Source: Meishania litoralis | GTDB lineage: Bacteria; Bacteroidota; Bacteroidia; Flavobacteriales; Flavobacteriaceae | Length of the DNA: 64,000 nt | Direction of reading: 5' to 3' | Assembly (NCBI RefSeq): GCF_042611095.1 | Contig: NZ_JBHFPV010000001.1 | Location: forward strand, 62,001-126,000 | Shown here: in pieces, positions 50,234-58,226 of the stretch | Position numbering within the stretch: the first letter of the stretch is position 1 | Layout: each line of letters starts with the position of its first letter | Made by a program: the position numbers and the translations under genes | The notes under the pieces: model-generated | The model's database searches: none | Told to the model about the DNA's origin: nothing | What the model saw: the letters and a program-made list of their open reading frames with translations, nothing else

Positions 50234-51256
50234 ATGCATAAACTTTACTTTTTGTCACTATTATTCATACTTACCACTGTTAATGCCGAAGCTCAGGATA
50301 TATCCGATAAGGCAAATGCCTTTTTGAATTCGCTCAGTAATGATTTAAGGGAACAGGCACATTTTAAACTTGATGATGCCGAACGTTTTAATATGAACTA
50401 TGTGCCCATGCCCCGAAAAGGACCCACTTTTTATCAATTCAACGAAGCTCAAAAAACCGCGGCCTTGAATTTACTGAAAGCCTCTTTGAGCGAAGAAGGT
50501 TTCGAAAAATCGTCGGAAATCATGGCTCTTGAAAAAGTGCTCCGTATCATCGAAAACAACGATGACGACAAAATGCCAAGCGGAAGACCTCGAAGAGATC
50601 CTTTGAACTACCACCTCACCATTTTCGGTGACCCGGCACCCGACCAACCATGGGGATGGCGCTTCGAAGGACACCATCTTTCCTTGAATTTCACATCGGC
50701 CGATAGCAGGATCGTATCTTCCACACCTACTTTTTTCGGAACCAACCCGGGAATTGTAAGAAGTACCGAGTTCAAGGGAAAAGAGGTCTTAAAAGAGGAA
50801 TCCTATTTGGGTTTTGCGCTGATCAATTCGATGGACGACGAACAATTAAAAATTGCCCAAATTGCCGATCAGGCCCCTCGCGATGTGATTACCTTGACCA
50901 AAAGAAAAGTTAGCCATATCGAACCCTATGGAATCTCATACAAGGAGATGAACGAAGATCAGCAGGAGCTCTTGACCCAATTGGTACAAGTCTATATCGA
51001 TAACTATCAAAAAGATTTCGCTGCAGATTTTGCCGACCGAATCGTAAAGGCTGGTTATGAAAACCTACATTTTGCATGGGCCGGAAGCCTTAGTTACGGG
51101 TTTGGGCACTACTATCGTATTCAAGGGCCAATGCTCCTCATTGAATTCGATAACACACAGAACGATGCCAATCATGTGCACACCGTGGTAAGAGACCTTG
51201 AAAATGATTACGGTGAAGATATGTTGAAAGCGCATTATGAAGAACATCACAAATAA
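50234..51256 (+). CDS. DUF3500 secreted protein
   Basis: A 340-residue protein with a signal peptide (LYFLSLLFILTTVNAEAQ) and the DUF3500 domain over most of its length. Recognisable blocks are FNMNYVPMPRKGPTFYQFNE, YHLTIFGDPAPDQPWGWRFE, GHHLSLNFT and FAWAGSL-type FHFAWAG near the end, where several His and Trp residues could line an active site. The family has no experimentally assigned function that I know. It is the first gene of a tight plus-strand run with a TIM-barrel epimerase-like protein (7 bp apart) and an amidohydrolase (abutting). Confidence 0.85.
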   Translation: MHKLYFLSLLFILTTVNAEAQDISDKANAFLNSLSNDLREQAHFKLDDAERFNMNYVPMPRKGPTFYQFNEAQKTAALNLLKASLSEEGFEKSSEIMALEKVLRIIENNDDDKMPSGRPRRDPLNYHLTIFGDPAPDQPWGWRFEGHHLSLNFTSADSRIVSSTPTFFGTNPGIVRSTEFKGKEVLKEESYLGFALINSMDDEQLKIAQIADQAPRDVITLTKRKVSHIEPYGISYKEMNEDQQELLTQLVQVYIDNYQKDFAADFADRIVKAGYENLHFAWAGSLSYGFGHYYRIQGPMLLIEFDNTQNDANHVHTVVRDLENDYGEDMLKAHYEEHHK

Positions 51257-51262
51257 AGAAAA

Positions 51263-52096
51263 ATGATAAACCGAAGAGACTTTTTAATCCGGTCAACGGC
51301 TTTTGCGGTCGGCTCCACCCTTTTACCTTCAAATGTTTTTGGCAACACGGCCGGTAGCCGATATGGTGTGCAACTCTACTCCTTTCGTGAGGCCATGGCC
51401 AATGATGCCCTCGGTACCTTGAAACAGATCGCCTCCATTGGTATCAAGGAAATTGAATCCGCTCGAAGTAAGGATGGCCACTATTATGGACTCTCTCCCC
51501 GAGATATGAAAAAGGCCTGCGACGACCTGGGTATGAAACTGGTGAGCGGCCATGTACTTCTTGACGAAAATTTTGAGAAAACCATGGAAGAAGCGGTTGC
51601 TTCAGGCCAAGAATACCTAATCTGCTCTTCGATGCCAACAAATGGACAAAACATCGATAATTATAAAAAGGTGGCCGAAGCGTTCAACAAGGCGGGCGAG
51701 GCGTGTGAAAAATTGGGAATCCATTTTGGGTACCACAACCATGAATACGAATTTGAATCGGATCAGGGACAGGTACTCTATGATGTCTTAATGGACAATA
51801 CGGAACCGGACTTGGTACATATGGAATTGGATCTAGGTTGGGTCATCGTTGGCGGAAAAGACCCCTTGGATTATTTCAAGAAGTACCCCGGACGTTTCCC
51901 GCTTTGGCATTTAAAGGATATGGACATGACCAAAAAGGAAAGTACCGAATTCGGAAAAGGCGGATTGGATATCCCTACAATGATGCAAAATCAGCATGCC
52001 TCTGGTGTCAAGCATATTTTTATCGAACAGGAAGAATACGCCAGTACACCACTGGAAAGCATGAAACACAACATGGTATTCTTAAAAAATCTGTAA
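51263..52096 (+). CDS. Sugar-phosphate isomerase/epimerase-like TIM-barrel protein with Tat signal
   Basis: A 277-residue xylose-isomerase-like (AP_endonuc_2 fold) protein. The first residues MINRRDFLIRSTAFAVGS are a twin-arginine signal. The barrel starts at YGVQLYSFREAM. Likely metal ligands are the Glu of KEIESA, the His and Glu of GYHNHEYEFE, MELDLGWV, FPLWHLKDM and the final Glu of HIFIEQEEY. Members epimerise or isomerise sugars such as hydroxypyruvate, inosose or 3-keto sugars. Exported versions often accompany Gfo/Idh/MocA oxidoreductases, of which three are in this window but none adjacent. Confidence 0.88.
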   Translation: MINRRDFLIRSTAFAVGSTLLPSNVFGNTAGSRYGVQLYSFREAMANDALGTLKQIASIGIKEIESARSKDGHYYGLSPRDMKKACDDLGMKLVSGHVLLDENFEKTMEEAVASGQEYLICSSMPTNGQNIDNYKKVAEAFNKAGEACEKLGIHFGYHNHEYEFESDQGQVLYDVLMDNTEPDLVHMELDLGWVIVGGKDPLDYFKKYPGRFPLWHLKDMDMTKKESTEFGKGGLDIPTMMQNQHASGVKHIFIEQEEYASTPLESMKHNMVFLKNL

Positions 52097-53749
52097 ATGG
52101 GCCTTCAAAGAGCGTTGATCATCATTGGAATGCTAATCGTATTTTCTTCCTGTAACGAAGAAAAAACACAATATGACATCCTTATCAAAAACGGCCGTAT
52201 TCTAGATGGGTCGGGCGGTGAACCTTATACAGGTGACATCGCCATAAACGCCGATACCATCGCGGCTATCGGAAAACTCGAAAATGCCTTAGGCAAACAG
52301 GAAATCGATGCCTCAGGACTGGCCGTGGCCCCCGGTTTTATCAATATGCTGAGTTGGGCCAATGTTTCGCTCTTGGAAGACGGTCGTTCGCAAGGCGATA
52401 TTCGGCAGGGCGTTACTTTAGAGGTTATGGGCGAAGGCTCTTCCATGGGGCCGTTGAGCGATTCGATGAAAAAAGAAATGAAAGAGGGCCAAGGCGACAT
52501 CACGTATGACATTCCATGGACGACTCTCGGGGAATACCTGACGCATCTCGAGACCAAAGGGATTTCGACCAACGTGGCTTCGTTCGTCGGCAACGCGACC
52601 TTGCGGGAACATGTTATCGGTATCGAGAAAAGACTTCCGACCGAAGAGGAAATGCAGACGATGAAAAATCTTCTTCGTCAGGGTATGGAAGAAGGCGCAA
52701 TGGGACTTTCAACCTCCTTGATCTATGTTCCCAGTGGGCATGCCCAAACCGATGAGATCATAGAATTGGCCAAAGTGGTCGCCGAATACGGCGGTATGTA
52801 CATTTCGCACATACGCGATGAAGAAGGAGGCCTTTTGGAGGCGGTTGATGAATTGATCACCATTTCGGAAGAAGCGAAACTTCCTGCCGAGATCTATCAT
52901 TTCAAAGCTTCCGGAAATGCCAATTGGCATTTGCTGGACAGTGCCATCCAAAAGGTCGATAATGCGCGGCAAAAAGGCCTCGATATTACTACCGACATGT
53001 ATATGTACAATGCCAGTTCAACAGGGTTGAACGTGGTTTTGCCCGCTTGGGCCAAGGAAGGTGGCCATGCCGCTACCATGGGGTTAATCGAAAATCCGGC
53101 AAAACGAAAGAAAATGATGGATGAAATCGATTTTCATGTACCGCCCGAAAAAATTCTTTTGGTCGGCTTTCGAAATAAAGCGCTTAGGCATCTGATCGGA
53201 AAAACCTTGGCCGATGTCGCTAAAGAAAGGGGCAAGACCGCCAACGAAACGCTGGTCGACCTGATCTATGAGGACGATAGTAGAATTCAGGTCGTCTATT
53301 TTTCAATGTCAGAAGACAACATCAAAAAGAAATTGAAACTGCCCTATATGAGCATTTGCTCCGACGCAGGTTCGTATACGAACGAAGGTGTATTTTTAGA
53401 ACAAAGTACCCATCCAAGGGCCTACGGCTCGTTTGCCAGACTTTTGGGGCATTTTGTTAGGGAAGAAAAAGTCATTCCCTTAGAAGAGGCCATATACAAA
53501 TTGACCACGCTGCCCGCTACAAATTTGAAACTAAAAAAATGGGGCGCATTGAAAGAAGGATATTTTGCCGACGTGGTCGTTTTTGACCCCAATACCATAA
53601 AGGACAACGCGACTTTCGAAAAACCCCACCAATATGCCACGGGAATGCAACATGTTTTCGTAAACGGAGGTCACGTATTAAAGGATGGTGAACATACCGG
53701 AGCCCATTCGGGCCGGTTCATAAAAGGTCCGGGTTGGGGCGAAAGATAA
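52097..53749 (+). CDS. N-acyl-D-amino-acid deacylase-like amidohydrolase, lipoprotein
   Basis: A 550-residue amidohydrolase beginning right after the previous stop. The signal ends in a lipobox (VFSSCNEE). The family start is YDILIKNGRILDGSGGEPYTGDIAI, the metal region is VAPGFINMLSWANVS, where the usual HxH is replaced by NMLSW, and later parts are SHIRDEEGG, YHFKASG and the terminal SICSDAGSY Asp. The missing HxH also occurs in some D-aminoacylase relatives, where a Cys/His/Asp set remains, so activity is likely but not certain. It would release D-amino acids or process N-acyl peptides in the periplasm (inference). Confidence 0.85.
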   Translation: MGLQRALIIIGMLIVFSSCNEEKTQYDILIKNGRILDGSGGEPYTGDIAINADTIAAIGKLENALGKQEIDASGLAVAPGFINMLSWANVSLLEDGRSQGDIRQGVTLEVMGEGSSMGPLSDSMKKEMKEGQGDITYDIPWTTLGEYLTHLETKGISTNVASFVGNATLREHVIGIEKRLPTEEEMQTMKNLLRQGMEEGAMGLSTSLIYVPSGHAQTDEIIELAKVVAEYGGMYISHIRDEEGGLLEAVDELITISEEAKLPAEIYHFKASGNANWHLLDSAIQKVDNARQKGLDITTDMYMYNASSTGLNVVLPAWAKEGGHAATMGLIENPAKRKKMMDEIDFHVPPEKILLVGFRNKALRHLIGKTLADVAKERGKTANETLVDLIYEDDSRIQVVYFSMSEDNIKKKLKLPYMSICSDAGSYTNEGVFLEQSTHPRAYGSFARLLGHFVREEKVIPLEEAIYKLTTLPATNLKLKKWGALKEGYFADVVVFDPNTIKDNATFEKPHQYATGMQHVFVNGGHVLKDGEHTGAHSGRFIKGPGWGER

Positions 53750-53761
53750 ATTAGATTAGAG

Positions 53762-53833
53762 TTGTCATTTCGAACGAAGAGAGGAATCCCATATTGCGCG
53801 AACAAGTAGATTCCTCGTTCCTCGGATTGACAA
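53762..53833. repeat. Flavobacterial palindromic intergenic repeat
   Basis: A 72-bp imperfect palindrome begins TTGTCATTTCGAACGAAG and ends TTCCTCGGATTGACAA, with GAGGAATC and GATTCCTC inside. This pattern (TGTCATTTCGA...AGGAATCT...) is, from memory, a dispersed REP/BIME-like element in many flavobacterial genomes. It lies between the deacylase and the SMP-30-like gene and could act as a terminator hairpin. It is the only copy I see in the window. Confidence 0.75.
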
Positions 53834-53875
53834 TTTAAAAACTTTCTGTACCTTGATTCCTTATACAATACCATG

Positions 53876-54772
53876 ATGAAAAATTACCTTTTTATATTTG
53901 CTGTTCTTGCCGTTGTAACAACCTCCTGCAAAGCCCAAAATATAATTGCCGAAGGGGCCGAATTGACACTGGTCTCAGATCAATATGAGTTTACCGAGGG
54001 GCCGGCCGTGGCTAAAAACGGGGACGTCTATTTTACGGACCAACCGAACGATCGCATCATAAAATGGAATGCTTCCGACAATTCCGTTTCGGATTGGATG
54101 AAACCCAGCGGCCGTTCAAACGGACTTTATTTCGACAATGATGGAAATCTATTGTCCTGCGCCGATGAAAAAAACGAATTGTGGTCCATCGACCCTGAAA
54201 AGAACGTAACGGTATTGGTCGATAATTATGAAGATAAATTGCTCGGAGGACCCAACGACCTTTGGATCCATCCGAATGGTGGTATATATTTCACAGATCC
54301 TTTATACGATCGCCCGTGGTGGAAACCTACCGAGAACAGAATTCAAGAACGCCGGGTTTATTACATGCCCGCAGATAAAAGTAGGATAACGATCGTGGCA
54401 AAAGACTTTGTCATGCCCAATGGAATAATTGGATCCAGCGATGGCAAAACTTTATATGTTGCGGATATCGGTGACAAAAAGACCTATGTCTATTCGATAA
54501 ATGAAGATGGCAGCCTTTCCGAGAGAAAGGTTTTTTGCGAACTCGGATCCGACGGGATGACCTTGGACAATCAAGGTAATGTTTATTTAACGGGCAATGG
54601 GGTTACCGTTTTCGACAAAACGGGAAAACAGATCAGACATATTGAAGTACCTGAAAAATGGACGGCGAACGTAACTTTTGGCGGGCCTGACCAGAACATT
54701 TTATTTATCACCGCTATGGATTCAGTCTATACTTTGAAAATGGTCGTTAACGGCGTTCGGTACAAAAATTGA
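53876..54772 (+). CDS. SMP-30/gluconolactonase-family lactonase
   Basis: A 298-residue protein from the second of two adjacent ATGs, with a lipoprotein-like signal (FIFAVLAVVTTSCKAQ). The six-bladed propeller motifs include EFTEGPAVAKNGDVYFTD (first metal Glu), GRSNGLYFDNDGNLLSC, LLGGPNDLWIHPNGGIYFTD (Asn-Asp ligands), VMPNGIIGSSDGKTLYV and GSDGMTLDNQGNVYLT. These match calcium- or zinc-dependent sugar lactonases. It follows the palindromic repeat and may belong to the same catabolic group as the three genes upstream, hydrolysing a lactone made by an oxidoreductase (inference). Confidence 0.9.
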   Translation: MKNYLFIFAVLAVVTTSCKAQNIIAEGAELTLVSDQYEFTEGPAVAKNGDVYFTDQPNDRIIKWNASDNSVSDWMKPSGRSNGLYFDNDGNLLSCADEKNELWSIDPEKNVTVLVDNYEDKLLGGPNDLWIHPNGGIYFTDPLYDRPWWKPTENRIQERRVYYMPADKSRITIVAKDFVMPNGIIGSSDGKTLYVADIGDKKTYVYSINEDGSLSERKVFCELGSDGMTLDNQGNVYLTGNGVTVFDKTGKQIRHIEVPEKWTANVTFGGPDQNILFITAMDSVYTLKMVVNGVRYKN

Positions 54773-54918
54773 TCCGGTATGCTAAAAACCATCCGACTAA
54801 CCGACCGTCCAAAATCTGTTGAACGATCAAAAGAAAGCAACCCATTGAATATACGCCGTATCTTATAAATAAGGACATATTTACATATTTATAAATCACT
54901 TTCTAAAACAAACCGACC

Positions 54919-55377
54919 ATGGAATGGAAAAACCTATTTGAAGAAAAAGAATCACAGGAAACGATTGGCCGTATCAATAAATTGACCGCCGAGACCCAGC
55001 CGCTTTGGGGCAAGATGAACGTTTCCCAAATGTTGGCCCATTGTAATGTGGCCTATGAACTGGTCTATACCGACAAACACCCAAAACCGAAAGGCTTTAA
55101 AAAATTCATGATCAAACTTTTCGCGAAAAACATCGTGGTGGGACCAAAACCATACAAAAAAAACAGTCCGACCTCGCCAATATTCGTAATTAGCGATGAA
55201 CGTGATTTTCAAAAGGAAAAAGGCAGATTGATCGAACATTTGCAGAAAACGCAGCAATTGGGTGCCGGGCATTTTGAGGGCAAGGAATCGCATGCCTTTG
55301 GCAAACTCACTTCAAGGGAGTGGAACACGCTCTTCTCGAAACATCTGGATCATCATCTGCAACAATTCGGGGTCTAA
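54919..55377 (+). CDS. DUF1569 protein (DinB-like fold), copy 2
   Basis: A 152-residue cytosolic protein with the DUF1569 blocks WGKMNVSQMLAHCNVAYELV near the N-terminus and FGKLTSREWNTLFSKHLDHH at the end. It contains an extra basic segment (KGFKKFMIKLFAKNIVV) absent from the copy at 24.9 kb. The two are related at family level only. The conserved histidines suggest a metal site in a four-helix bundle. It ends 3 bp before the end of the convergent DUF5916 gene. The function is unknown. Confidence 0.85.
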   Translation: MEWKNLFEEKESQETIGRINKLTAETQPLWGKMNVSQMLAHCNVAYELVYTDKHPKPKGFKKFMIKLFAKNIVVGPKPYKKNSPTSPIFVISDERDFQKEKGRLIEHLQKTQQLGAGHFEGKESHAFGKLTSREWNTLFSKHLDHHLQQFGV

Positions 55378-55380
55378 GTA

Positions 55381-57594
55381 TTATTTGACCAAATCGAACA
55401 TGCGGGTGTATTTGACGATGATGCTGTTGTTGAGCGGGCCGGCCTCCCATGTATTGTAGTTCCAAACCAGAAATAGCCCTGTATTGGCCTGTTGCAACCA
55501 TCCGAAACGTACATTGGTCGCCCACAACTTATCGGTAGTGTTATGTTGTACAAGACCCTGAATATAGATATTGGGTTTAAAAGCATAGGACAATTGACTT
55601 CGTAGGATGTTCGCCGTGAAATTGCCGACAGGAAGCCTAAAATTATTGTATTGCAGGCCCAATTCGGCGTTGAACTTGTCTCCCAACCTCAACCTACCGG
55701 TAACGCTCTCTACATATTTAGTACCCCCGAACGAACCCCCGATCACCGAGCGCAGGTTGATCGATAACGGTTTGCTCATATTCGTGAAGAACACAATCTG
55801 CGATTCAATGTGGTCATAAGTGCCAGGTTGTACCAGTACCCCCTGCCCCCTGGAAATATCGAAGGCATCCACCACCCCCTCTTTAGTCACATTAATACCG
55901 GTATGAAGTTCGGTACCGCTTTTCCACTCAAAATGATTGTCTATATGTAGAAAACTGGTTTCTAGGAAATTATTAAAATTCCAATATCCGCGATATGAAA
56001 TATGGGGGCGGTATTCCAATATTTTGGCATCTTCTTTTTTGGGTCTTAAATGGTACAATATCAGACCTTCGGGTTTTCGAAACGAGGAACGCAATAGAAA
56101 TCCTACTTCGGGGTTGAACCCCTGCCCTACTTCGGTGTAGGCTGCCCGAAGCTCCCAATTGTTCCAATTATAATCCCCCTGAAGTTTATAGGAATGTGCA
56201 TTTATGGTATCGTTGGGATCTTTGGTCTTGGCAAAAAATCCTGATAAACGGGCTTTCTTTCCCAAGCCAAGCTTTCCATCCAAGGCTATGGTGCGATTAT
56301 AATTGTCATCTGACTGAAGGCCCTGTCGATTTATGAAGACAGCCCCCAGGGCAGACCTTCCCTTGAATTCATGATTGACGCGGGCTACCGTAAAATTGTT
56401 CTCTTCAATACCTTTTTCCTGAACATCCTCTGTCCACATGCTCAAGAGACCGACATTGGTACGGTTCAACTTACCGGATAGACGTGCGCCCCCGATTATC
56501 GGAACAACGCTTCCATTGTCCCCGATGCCGATCCTTCTGCTAAAGAACAAATCGACCTCTCCGGGGCTCCCTACACTAAAAAGTCCGGCATTCTCTAAAA
56601 AGAAGGGTCTTTTTTCAGGAAAGAATAAATTGAAGCGGTCCAAGTTAATTTGTTGATCGTCTACCTCGACCTGTGCAAAATCGGTGTTGTAGGTAAGATC
56701 GAGGGTCAGACTTGGTGTTACACTGAACTTCACGTCACCGCCCACCTCTGACGTAAATTTGTTCTTTGAGTCGACAATGGTATAATCATTGTCCATTCTA
56801 CCCAACACATAAGGTATCACTTTCAAGTTGCCAGGGCTTGGCAAATCGAGGCCGGTCAGGGTTCCCGCCAGCGACAGGCGCTTTAAATCCAGTCCCAATG
56901 GCAATGGTGACCAATAAACGATTTCATTACTTTTTCTAATGTTACGCCTAAAGTTGATGCCCCAATCTTTACCCGCTTGAAAGCGCAAGGTTCTGACCGG
57001 AATCGCAAACTCGGCACTCCAACCGAAATCGCCAACTTGGGTTCGCACTTCAAAAGAGGCATCCCAATTAAGATTAAAGCCGCCGATTGTTCCGCCTTGT
57101 TGTCTATTGGCATTGAAATTACCTTGTCCCTCGTTATCGACCTGTCCATCATATTCTACGCCCAAAGAATTCGTGCCGAAAATAAATCCGTTCTGACCAT
57201 CCTTATACGTATCCAAGATAAAGAGAAAAGCATCGGTATTATCAAGGTCGGCATCACGGCGGGCATCCGAGACCACAAGGTCATCAGGTCTTGAATCATA
57301 ACACACGACTGAGAGATAGAACGTTTCTTTCGTATATGCAATACGTATTTCGGTCTTTTCACTCGCCGGTTTGCCAAAATTTGGCTGAACCTGTATCAGA
57401 TTACCGAAGGGTTCTATTGCTTGCCATAAGGCGTCGTTGATAACTTCTCCGTCAATTATTGGGGCAGTTTCCAAAGCGACGGCACTCGCAACAGGTCGAT
57501 CAGTATTGCCTGAAACCGAAGGGTTCTGCGCAAATGTTGGTAGGGATAAGATAAAAACACCTATGAATATTCCTATTTTCGAAGAATGCCACAT
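55381..57594 (-). CDS. DUF5916 outer-membrane protein with a CBM9-like domain
   Basis: A 737-residue exported protein (signal IGIFIGVFILSLPTFAQ). Residues about 40-230 form a CBM9-like sugar-binding beta sandwich (APIIDGEVINDALWQAIEPF, FYLSVVCYDSRPD, WSAEFAIPVRTLRF). The rest is the DUF5916 beta-barrel-like domain with alternating hydrophobic strands to the C-terminus, including the EVDDQQINLDRFNLFFPEKR block that marks the family. It is probably an outer-membrane barrel with a carbohydrate-binding plug. The ligand is unknown. It is convergent with DUF1569 and follows the DUF2853 gene, whose terminator separates them. Confidence 0.87.
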   Translation of the reverse strand: MWHSSKIGIFIGVFILSLPTFAQNPSVSGNTDRPVASAVALETAPIIDGEVINDALWQAIEPFGNLIQVQPNFGKPASEKTEIRIAYTKETFYLSVVCYDSRPDDLVVSDARRDADLDNTDAFLFILDTYKDGQNGFIFGTNSLGVEYDGQVDNEGQGNFNANRQQGGTIGGFNLNWDASFEVRTQVGDFGWSAEFAIPVRTLRFQAGKDWGINFRRNIRKSNEIVYWSPLPLGLDLKRLSLAGTLTGLDLPSPGNLKVIPYVLGRMDNDYTIVDSKNKFTSEVGGDVKFSVTPSLTLDLTYNTDFAQVEVDDQQINLDRFNLFFPEKRPFFLENAGLFSVGSPGEVDLFFSRRIGIGDNGSVVPIIGGARLSGKLNRTNVGLLSMWTEDVQEKGIEENNFTVARVNHEFKGRSALGAVFINRQGLQSDDNYNRTIALDGKLGLGKKARLSGFFAKTKDPNDTINAHSYKLQGDYNWNNWELRAAYTEVGQGFNPEVGFLLRSSFRKPEGLILYHLRPKKEDAKILEYRPHISYRGYWNFNNFLETSFLHIDNHFEWKSGTELHTGINVTKEGVVDAFDISRGQGVLVQPGTYDHIESQIVFFTNMSKPLSINLRSVIGGSFGGTKYVESVTGRLRLGDKFNAELGLQYNNFRLPVGNFTANILRSQLSYAFKPNIYIQGLVQHNTTDKLWATNVRFGWLQQANTGLFLVWNYNTWEAGPLNNSIIVKYTRMFDLVK

Positions 57595-57669
57595 GAGAAT
57601 CGGTCGGTTTCGGTTGAATGGATATGAAGAACTAAATGTAACATAATTTTTGAAATCACGGCCAAAGAA

Positions 57670-57694
57670 AAAAGCGACCGTTCGGGTCGCTTTT
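57670..57694 (-). terminator. Terminator after the DUF2853 gene
   Basis: AAAAGCGACC (57670-57679) pairs perfectly with GGTCGCTTTT (57685-57694) around a 5-nt loop. On the minus strand it is followed by a T-rich run, 23 bp after the DUF2853 stop. Confidence 0.8.
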
Positions 57695-57717
57695 AATCAG
57701 TATTGCAATGCTTCTTT

Positions 57718-58050
57718 CTAGCTCAATTCTTGTTGAACCAAATAGTAGAAAGCCGGTCTACTCTTCATCCGGATGCTTGACATTTTACCGGCAACGGCAT
57801 TGATAGCACCCATAGCTTTGTCTTTATCGGTTATCCCTAATTTCTTTTCAACGAAATTTCTTCTTACCGTTTCCAACTCAGACTCGTCGGTCCCAGATAC
57901 CAAGGTGGCATCCTTGTTGTCTACCATTGATTTTAGGCTGTTCACATAACCGTCTAATTTGTCGTGATCGATATTCGATACACCACATTCGTTCAGTTGG
58001 CTTACCGCCGTCGATTTTAATGCTGCTAATTTGTCCGCTAAGTCACTCAT
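57718..58050 (-). CDS. DUF2853 protein
   Basis: A 110-residue soluble helical protein of the DUF2853 family, recognised by the block DESELETVRRNFVEKKLGI followed by AMGAINAV and the C-terminal FYYLVQQ helix. It is a single-gene unit with its own terminator. No enzyme motif is visible; the family has a helical bundle structure and no known function. Its start is the only ATG in frame near the N-terminus (MSDLADKLAALK). Confidence 0.8.
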   Translation of the reverse strand: MSDLADKLAALKSTAVSQLNECGVSNIDHDKLDGYVNSLKSMVDNKDATLVSGTDESELETVRRNFVEKKLGITDKDKAMGAINAVAGKMSSIRMKSRPAFYYLVQQELS

Positions 58051-58226
58051 TTTTAATACATTTTTGATGTTTAAACTCTTCTTTTGGAACTGAAAGTTAA
58101 AAATTTCTTTAGTAAAAAAGGATACCCGGGCTAAAAATATTCACATTTCCTGAATTAATAAAAAAAGCTATCTTGTGGGGTCAAGTGCTCCCTTTAGATA
58201 TCTTAATTAATCTTAAAAGTGAAAAA

